DNA of 11,111 nucleotides from positions 1 to 11,111 of the forward strand of contig JAQUOC010000043.1 in the NCBI GenBank assembly GCA_028717305.1, read 5' to 3'. The DNA comes from Dehalococcoidales bacterium. GTDB taxonomy: Bacteria > Chloroflexota > Dehalococcoidia > Dehalococcoidales > UBA5760. Numbering within the stretch: position 1 is the stretch's first letter; each line of letters opens with the position of its first letter. The notes under the pieces were generated by a model that was given only the letters and a program-made list of their open reading frames with translations, did not search any database and was not told the DNA's origin. Positions 6,484-11,111 of this stretch are shown here, piece after piece. The translations under genes and the position numbers were made by a program.

Positions 6484-7359
6484 TCAACCTCGCTCCAGAA
6501 ATGCTAATACCTCTTCATTGAACTGGGCGGCTTTCTCGATATGGGGACAATGGCCGCACTCGTTGAACACCTTCAGGCTGCTTTTAGGAATGAGACGATA
6601 AGCCTTCTGGGATAGATTGACGGGGTGAATCCTATCCTGCTCACAATGGATGAACAGGGTGGGTGATTTGATCATTTGCAGTTTGTCTGTCATGACCACC
6701 TCAGGTTTAAGGCCGTTAACACCTACCCAGTTATGCATAATGTTCAGTATCACCCGTCTTGCCTCTTTCATCTGCATAAAACGATAGCTCATTCCGGCTA
6801 TCTCCCGGGCGACAAAATCCGGATTATAGAACTCCATCCTTACCCTGTGTTCCAGAGCGGACCTTACCGCAGGTTCCGTGCTATCGACGCTACCCATTAC
6901 CGGCATACTGCACAGATTATGAAGCAGGGATATATCGTTACTCAAACCGAAGCAGGATTCCAGGACAAGCTTATCAACCTTCTCCGGAAAATTCGCAGCA
7001 ACACTGACGGCAATGGCGCCGCCGAAAGAGTGTCCGATGATATTGGCATGGTTAATCCTGAAGTTATCCATAAAACCGATCACAAAATCAGTAAAAAAAG
7101 AAATCTTGTAATCTATGTATGGCTTGTCGGACAGGCCGTGACCGGGCAGGTCCATAGCATATACCCGGCAGTGTTCACTCAAAAAGTGAACATTAAAGTC
7201 CCAGGTCTCCAGAAATTCCCCGAAGCCATGAAGCAACAGAAGAGGAGGGCCATCGCCACTCACTGAGCAGCGAATATTCATACCGTCCACGGTAACATAC
7301 TGCTCGCAGCCGTAACCTCTTCCCTCTTCTATCTCGTTGATGATCTTATCGATGTCCAT
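6484..7359 (-). CDS. Alpha/beta-hydrolase of unknown substrate
   Basis: A 291-residue alpha/beta-hydrolase. The oxyanion-hole motif HGFG (44-47), nucleophile elbow GHSFGG (109-114, Ser111), acid Asp242 in HCEQDRI, and His270 in GHCPHIEK form a complete catalytic triad, so an active esterase, amidase or C-C hydrolase is likely. DLPGHGLSDKP (70-80) is typical of the superfamily core, and a cap region lies at about 140-225. No signal peptide or membrane segment is seen. The ATG has GGAG 7 bases upstream. It is 15 bases after argD and 27 bases before argG, inside the arginine operon where argF often sits. It has no resemblance to ArgF (carbamoyltransferase) or to the metallo-deacetylase ArgE. The substrate cannot be named from sequence. 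Confidence 0.9.
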   Translation of the reverse strand: MDIDKIINEIEEGRGYGCEQYVTVDGMNIRCSVSGDGPPLLLLHGFGEFLETWDFNVHFLSEHCRVYAMDLPGHGLSDKPYIDYKISFFTDFVIGFMDNFRINHANIIGHSFGGAIAVSVAANFPEKVDKLVLESCFGLSNDISLLHNLCSMPVMGSVDSTEPAVRSALEHRVRMEFYNPDFVAREIAGMSYRFMQMKEARRVILNIMHNWVGVNGLKPEVVMTDKLQMIKSPTLFIHCEQDRIHPVNLSQKAYRLIPKSSLKVFNECGHCPHIEKAAQFNEEVLAFLERG

Positions 7360-7374
7360 AGGACAGCTCCGTTC

Positions 7375-8574
7375 TTAAGCAATACGACCGGCCAGCACCT
7401 TCTCCAGGATCCCCAGCGCTTTATCAACCTCGCTTTTGCCGATGATTAGAGGAGGCATAAAACGCAGTGTGTTTGGCTTTAAACGGTTGACCAGCAGCCC
7501 CCTATCAAGGCAGGCCAGCAGCACCGGCTGGGCGATATCGCTATTAAACTCCATAGCTAATAATAACCCACGCCCCCGAACATTGGTAATAAAGGAAAAT
7601 TTCTCCTTTAGCATCTCCAGTCCGGATGCCAGATAATTCCCCATCTCCCTGACATTACCGGCGATATCATTTTCGATGATGAACTTCAGTGTTGCGTACC
7701 CGGCGGCACACGCTACCGGGTTGCCCCCGAATGTAGAGCCATGCTCACCGGGACTGAATACGGATACCTTGTCCTTGGCCAGCGTGGCTCCGATGGGAAT
7801 ACCGCTGGCCAGTCCCTTGGCTAGTGTCATTATATCAGGTTCGATACCAAACTGCTCATAGGCAAAAAGCGTCCCCAGTCGGGCCACTCCTGTCTGGACT
7901 TCATCCAGAATGAGAAGAATACCCTGCTTATCACACCAGGCCCGTACCGAAGTCAAGTAGTCCTTATCGGGTAGATTCACTCCCCCTTCACCCTGAACCA
8001 GTTCCAGCATCACAGCGCAGGTCTTTTTCGTAGCAGCCGCTTTTATCGCTTCAACGTCGTTATAATCAACACGAGCAAAACCATCCGGTAGAGGGAGGTA
8101 GGGCTGCTGGTGCTTGTCCTGGCCGGTAGCCGCCACCATAGCCAACGTACGGCCGTGAAACGAGCTGCTGGCGGTAATTACTTCGTAGGCCCCGTCCCGG
8201 TGGCGTTTCCCGTAGCGCCGGGCCAGTTTCACCGCGCCTTCATTAGCCTCAGCCCCACTGTTACTGAAGAAGACCCTGTCCAGGCAGCTATGCCGAACGA
8301 GAATCTCCGCCAGTTGTACCTGGGGAATAGTATAGAACTGGTTCGAGGTATGAATTAGTGTCTTTGCCTGCTCAATCACTGCCTTGGTTACTGCCGGGTG
8401 ACAGTGTCCCAGACTGTCAACTGCCCAACCGGCAACAAAATCAAGGTACTTCCGGCCGTTCTCATCCCAGACCCAAGCCCCTTTTCCCCTGATCAGGGTC
8501 AGCGGTGTCCGTTCCACGGTATGCATAAAATACCTTTTCTCAAGCTCCTGCCAGTGGCTCATTTCAGTGTCCAT
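7375..8574 (-). CDS. argD: Acetylornithine aminotransferase
   Basis: PLP-dependent class III aminotransferase converting N-acetylglutamate semialdehyde plus glutamate to N-acetylornithine; some members also act on succinyl-diaminopimelate. In 399 residues it shows SNSGAEANEGAVKLARRYG (104-122) for phosphate binding, SSSFHGRTLA (136-145), LILDEVQTG (221-229) with Asp224 contacting the pyridine nitrogen, and the Schiff-base Lys253 in LAKGLASGIPIGA. The ATG is four bases after the argB stop, with GGTGG 9 bases upstream. A second ATG at codon 5 lacks a ribosome binding site. Flanking argB and argG support the arginine role over other class III transaminases. Confidence 0.94.
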   Translation of the reverse strand: MDTEMSHWQELEKRYFMHTVERTPLTLIRGKGAWVWDENGRKYLDFVAGWAVDSLGHCHPAVTKAVIEQAKTLIHTSNQFYTIPQVQLAEILVRHSCLDRVFFSNSGAEANEGAVKLARRYGKRHRDGAYEVITASSSFHGRTLAMVAATGQDKHQQPYLPLPDGFARVDYNDVEAIKAAATKKTCAVMLELVQGEGGVNLPDKDYLTSVRAWCDKQGILLILDEVQTGVARLGTLFAYEQFGIEPDIMTLAKGLASGIPIGATLAKDKVSVFSPGEHGSTFGGNPVACAAGYATLKFIIENDIAGNVREMGNYLASGLEMLKEKFSFITNVRGRGLLLAMEFNSDIAQPVLLACLDRGLLVNRLKPNTLRFMPPLIIGKSEVDKALGILEKVLAGRIA

Positions 8575-8578
8575 CTTA

Positions 8579-9367
8579 CTAAACCACCTTTATCGTGGTG
8601 CTGCTACCACCACCATCGATTTGCTTGAGCAGGGCGTGCGGCTTTCTGCCGTCCATAATAATACAGGTAGTCGAACTATTAGATAAAGCTCTCAAGCAGG
8701 CTTTAATCTTGGGAATCATTCCTCCTGAAGCTACTCCTGAAGTCAGTAAAGCCTCGGCTTCATGTGGTGACAGCGCCGGGATGAGTCTGCCCGAGCTGTC
8801 GCTGATACCGGCAACATCGGTGAGAAAGATAAGCCTTTCCGCACCAATGGCAGCAGAAATTTCACCGGCTACGGTATCGCCGTTAACATTAAGCATTAAC
8901 GGAGTATCCTCCGGTTTGTCGAACGAGTGTAGGCTGAGGGGGGAGACCACCGGGGCGAATCCGGATTCAAGCAGAGCATCCAGGAGAGCTGTGTTTACCT
9001 TGACCACATTACCGACGTAACCCATCTCTTTATTCCTGATTCTACCTTGAATTAGTGCTCCGTCGATGCCGCTGATGCCGACTGCCTTCCCCCCCTGGCT
9101 ATTGATTGCAGCGACGATTTCCTTGTTGACCAGGCCGCCGAGCACGGCGGTTACCATTTTGAGGGCTGTTTCATCGGTTACTCGTTCGCCGCGGATAAAA
9201 CTGGTGGTCGCTCCCTGTTGCTTCAGCCAATCGGTTACCACATTAGCCCCACCGTGCACGATAACCAATGATATACCCTGTTTCTGGAGCTCGACAATAT
9301 CATTCAGGGCGGTATCGTGACTGCCTAAGGTAGACCCGCCAATCTTTATTACGGTAACCCTGCTCAA
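8579..9367 (-). CDS. argB: Acetylglutamate kinase (short, LysZ-like form)
   Basis: Phosphorylates N-acetylglutamate, step two of arginine synthesis; amino acid kinase family. Motifs are VIKIGGS (ATP site), IVHGGANVVTDWL, RVTDE, GISGIDGALIQG, LNVNGDTVAGEI, FLTDVAG and GGMIPKIKACL. I chose TTG 9367 (262 residues) because AAGAGGT lies 5 bases upstream and the kinase fold begins at once. TTG 9406 would add 13 residues (MSFSYSSRNKRYL) and overlap the argJ stop as TTGA, but has no ribosome binding site. Either way, the long N-terminal helix of arginine-inhibited kinases is missing. Several stretches (NKEIVAAI, AVGISGIDG) look like the LysZ branch acting on LysW-bound substrates, but no lysW is in view and argJ and argD flank it, so acetylglutamate is the best guess. 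Confidence 0.9.
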   Translation of the reverse strand: MSRVTVIKIGGSTLGSHDTALNDIVELQKQGISLVIVHGGANVVTDWLKQQGATTSFIRGERVTDETALKMVTAVLGGLVNKEIVAAINSQGGKAVGISGIDGALIQGRIRNKEMGYVGNVVKVNTALLDALLESGFAPVVSPLSLHSFDKPEDTPLMLNVNGDTVAGEISAAIGAERLIFLTDVAGISDSSGRLIPALSPHEAEALLTSGVASGGMIPKIKACLRALSNSSTTCIIMDGRKPHALLKQIDGGGSSTTIKVV

Positions 9368-9372
9368 TAGAT

Positions 9373-9379
9373 ACCTCTT
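9373..9379 (-). promoter_or_regulatory. Ribosome binding site that decides the argB start
   Basis: AAGAGGT on the minus strand, 5 bases before TTG 9367. The alternative TTG 9406 has no comparable purine-rich site, so this favours the shorter ArgB. Confidence 0.55.
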
Positions 9380-9402
9380 ATTTCTGCTTGAGTAACTAAA
9401 AC

Positions 9403-10626
9403 TCAAGTCGTGTATTCGCTGTTAATGGCGACATATTCCTGGGACAGGTCACAACCCCAGGCAGTGGTTTCAGATCTACCCAGGTTAAGGTCCAGGTTTA
9501 TCACTACCTCGCTATTGCCCATTATTCTTGCTACTTCCGCTTCGTCAAAGGACACCGGGCAGCCTGCTTTTACCAGACGTATGTTACCGATAGATAGGTC
9601 GATCCTCGATTCCACTATCTCAATGCCGCTGCGACCGGCCGCGGCCAGGATTCTGCCCCAGTTAGGGTCTTTGCCGTGTACTGCTGTCTTTACTAAAGAC
9701 GATGCTGCTATTGTCCTGGCGACCTGTCTGGCGTCGGTAAGGCTGGCCGCCCCGCTGACATTGATTTCAATAAGCCGGTTTGCCCCCTCACCATCACGGG
9801 CGATGCTCTTTGCCAGGTGGATACAGATGCGGTTAAGGGCTTCTTGAAAAATCTGGGACTGGTGATCCCCTGGCAAAATGGTGCTTGTGACGTCCGCCAT
9901 TCCGTCAGCCATTATCAGTGCCATATCGTTGGTGCTGGTGTCCCCGTCAATAGAAACCATATTGAAAGAAACGTCAGCCGCTTTATGCAGGGCGTGTTTG
10001 AGTAATTCCGGCTCTACGGCAGCATCGGTAGTCAAAAAACAAAGGAAGGTAGCCAGGTTGGGGTGAAGCATCCCCGAGCCCTTGACCGCACCGCCGATAA
10101 CAAAATTGCCGTTGTCGCTGCTGACCGCTACGGCTGCTTCCTTGGGAACGGTATCGGTAGTCATTATCGCCCGTGCCAGATCATGCCCGCCGTCTCTGGA
10201 TACCTTAATGCGCTTTATGCCGGTTCTGATAATGTCCATCGGTAGTCGTTTGCCGATTACTCCGGTACTGGCGACCAAGACAGCCTCCGGGGATACCCCG
10301 AGATTCTGGGCAGCCAAATCTGCCATCTCCGCGGCATCTCTAATCCCAACCTCACCAACACAGGCATTGGCGCAGCCGCTGTTTACTACTACCGCGTTTA
10401 CCCGACCTGACTGTAGCCGCTGTTGGGATAGAACCACCGGGGCTGCCTTGACCCTGTTAGTAGTGAATAGAGCCGCTCCGGTGCAGGAACGTTCCGCAGA
10501 GAGAATGGCCAGATCGAGGATGCCTTTTACCCTCCTCTTTTTTAGTCCGGCATAGGTAGCCCCGGCCAGGAAGCCTTGGGGCGTGGTAACCGTACCCGAT
10601 GTTACGAAAGAAATCTCACCGTCCAC
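9403..10626 (-). CDS. argJ: Glutamate N-acetyltransferase / ornithine acetyltransferase ArgJ
   Basis: Transfers acetyl from N-acetylornithine to glutamate, closing the acetyl cycle; bifunctional members also use acetyl-CoA. ArgJ cuts itself into alpha and beta chains. The cleavage motif KGSGMLHPNLATFL (182-195) predicts cutting between Ala192 and Thr193, with Thr193 as nucleophile. Other family blocks are TPQGFLAGATYAGLK (15-29), NSGCANACVG (82-91, Cys where Asn is usual), ASTGVIG (119-125, oxyanion hole), SIDGDTSTND and HGKDPNWGRILAAAGRSG. Length is 407. The start is GTG, because a stop lies 10 codons upstream in frame and no ATG is available. No ribosome binding site precedes it and the promoter -10 ends 6 bases before it, so the message may be leaderless. 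First gene of the arginine run. Confidence 0.95.
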   Translation of the reverse strand: MDGEISFVTSGTVTTPQGFLAGATYAGLKKRRVKGILDLAILSAERSCTGAALFTTNRVKAAPVVLSQQRLQSGRVNAVVVNSGCANACVGEVGIRDAAEMADLAAQNLGVSPEAVLVASTGVIGKRLPMDIIRTGIKRIKVSRDGGHDLARAIMTTDTVPKEAAVAVSSDNGNFVIGGAVKGSGMLHPNLATFLCFLTTDAAVEPELLKHALHKAADVSFNMVSIDGDTSTNDMALIMADGMADVTSTILPGDHQSQIFQEALNRICIHLAKSIARDGEGANRLIEINVSGAASLTDARQVARTIAASSLVKTAVHGKDPNWGRILAAAGRSGIEIVESRIDLSIGNIRLVKAGCPVSFDEAEVARIMGNSEVVINLDLNLGRSETTAWGCDLSQEYVAINSEYTT

Positions 10627-10632
10627 CAGATA

Positions 10633-10661
10633 AATATACCATAGTCGATATGGTCAGGCAA
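10633..10661 (-). promoter_or_regulatory. Promoter of the argJ operon
   Basis: On the minus strand, TTGCCT (10661-10656) lies exactly 17 bases before TATATT (10638-10633), matching 4 of 6 and 5 of 6 consensus positions. The GTG of argJ begins only 7 bases after the -10, so transcription would start at or within a base or two of the start codon. The spacer is filled by an inverted repeat. Confidence 0.6.
10638..10654. promoter_or_regulatory. Operator-like inverted repeat in the argJ promoter
   Basis: Perfect half-sites ACCATA and TATGGT are separated by 5 bases, for 17 bases in all. They occupy nearly the whole -35/-10 spacer of the argJ promoter and touch its -10 box. This is where a repressor would block polymerase. 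The sequence does not look like an ArgR box (paired TGAAT/ATTCA type). The site also lies about 70-90 bases upstream of the divergent plus-strand gene, so it could act on both. Confidence 0.45.
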
Positions 10662-10724
10662 CGGGATATGATAGAATAACAGAGTAACCGCGGTACATTA
10701 AAAAGGGGGAGGTGTAACCGGATA

Positions 10725-11111
10725 ATGGAATTAAAGACCGTATACTTTGAACATCCCGGTAGCGAGACTACCGATACGACTCTCCGTATCGCCCGCGAGC
10801 GGGCGGAGGAACTGGATATTAAGAAAATTCTGGTAGCATCGACGAGCGGCGCTACTGCGGTCAAGGCTATGGATATCATCAATGGTGTAGAGGTTATCGT
10901 AGTCAGTCATGTTACCGGACTGCGGGAAGCCGGCAGTCAGGAATTCAAGGAAGAGAACAGACAGATCATCGAGAGTAAGAAAGGTGTCATCCTGACTACG
11001 GCCCATGCCTTCGGCGGGCTGAGTGCCGCGATGCGTAATAAGTATAATACCTATGTCCTGGGGATGATAGTCGCCGATACTCTGCGCATTTTCGGACAGG
11101 GAGTGAAGGTT
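10725..11111 (+). CDS. Stand-alone pyruvate kinase C-terminal (alpha/beta) domain protein, 5' part
   Basis: A gene running off the right edge; 129 residues are visible, from ATG 10725. It resembles proteins made of just the pyruvate kinase C-terminal domain, which in pyruvate kinase binds allosteric sugar phosphates, without the catalytic barrel. Visible blocks are TVYFEHPGSETTDTTLRIA (5-23), KKILVASTSGATAVKA (33-48) with the phosphate-loop-like STSGATA, VSHVTGLREAGSQEF (60-74), LTTAHAFGGLSAAMRNKY (90-107) and VADTLRIFGQGVKV (116-129). Family function is not known; phosphometabolite sensing or binding is inference. The ribosome binding site GGGGGAGGTG sits about 10 bases upstream. It is divergent from argJ, with a 98-base shared intergenic region. 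Its own promoter is unclear: TAGAAT at 10672-10677 could be a -10 but lacks a fair -35. Confidence 0.8.
   Translation, partial: MELKTVYFEHPGSETTDTTLRIARERAEELDIKKILVASTSGATAVKAMDIINGVEVIVVSHVTGLREAGSQEFKEENRQIIESKKGVILTTAHAFGGLSAAMRNKYNTYVLGMIVADTLRIFGQGVKV

Noticed and set aside
6676..7266. 196-codon plus-strand frame opposite the alpha/beta-hydrolase
   Set aside because: The length is striking, but the hydrolase has an intact triad and operon spacing. The antisense product has no ribosome binding site or motif that I can see.
9410..10555. Several long plus-strand frames opposite argJ
   Set aside because: They are mirror frames of a well-conserved gene, with no ribosome binding sites and no recognisable domains.
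10638..10654. ArgR box at argJ
   Set aside because: The half-sites ACCATA/TATGGT do not fit the TGAAT/ATTCA-type ArgR pattern.

Overview
The window looks like a core-metabolism stretch of a bacterial chromosome. The suite of genes suggests Chloroflexota, most likely a Dehalococcoidia-like lineage. That assignment is inference, based on the arginine gene order, the stand-alone pyruvate-kinase C-terminal-domain protein, frequent TTG starts and a small lysine-rich protein; no rRNA or other phylogenetic marker is present. No phage genes, insertion sequences or CRISPR arrays are visible.

Layout. Positions 1-1404 (+) hold the C-terminal half of a MoeA-type molybdopterin molybdenumtransferase, followed after 3 bases by a DUF362-family protein. 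Positions 1415-3021 (-) hold acylphosphatase, a 47-residue basic protein, RNase III and a 40-residue very hydrophobic protein. Both small proteins are easy to miss. A tRNA-Gln(CTG) gene on the + strand (3063-3136), with a near-consensus promoter, faces the end of the next block head-on. Positions 3146-10626 (-) form one tight run, read right to left: argJ, argB, argD, an alpha/beta-hydrolase, argG, argH, rpe. Its gaps range from a 4-base overlap to 54 bases. At the right edge a divergent gene (+, from 10725) encodes a pyruvate-kinase C-terminal-domain protein and runs off the window.

How the genes work together. argJ, argB, argD, argG and argH supply the acetyl-cycle arginine pathway except two steps: argC (reductase) and argF (ornithine carbamoyltransferase) are not in the window. 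The slot between argD and argG, where argF often sits in clusters of this order, is held by an alpha/beta-hydrolase of unknown substrate. rpe (pentose phosphate pathway) is coupled to the argH stop. The argJ promoter is unusual: its -10 box ends 6 bases before a GTG start with no Shine-Dalgarno sequence, which suggests a leaderless or almost leaderless mRNA. A perfect inverted repeat (ACCATA-N5-TATGGT) fills the -10/-35 spacer and does not resemble an ArgR box.

Nothing here is clearly a new multi-gene system. The best leads are the two unlisted small genes, the operator-like argJ promoter, the hydrolase inside the arginine operon, the short ArgB with no N-terminal regulatory helix, and RNase III substitutions at usually conserved active-site positions.
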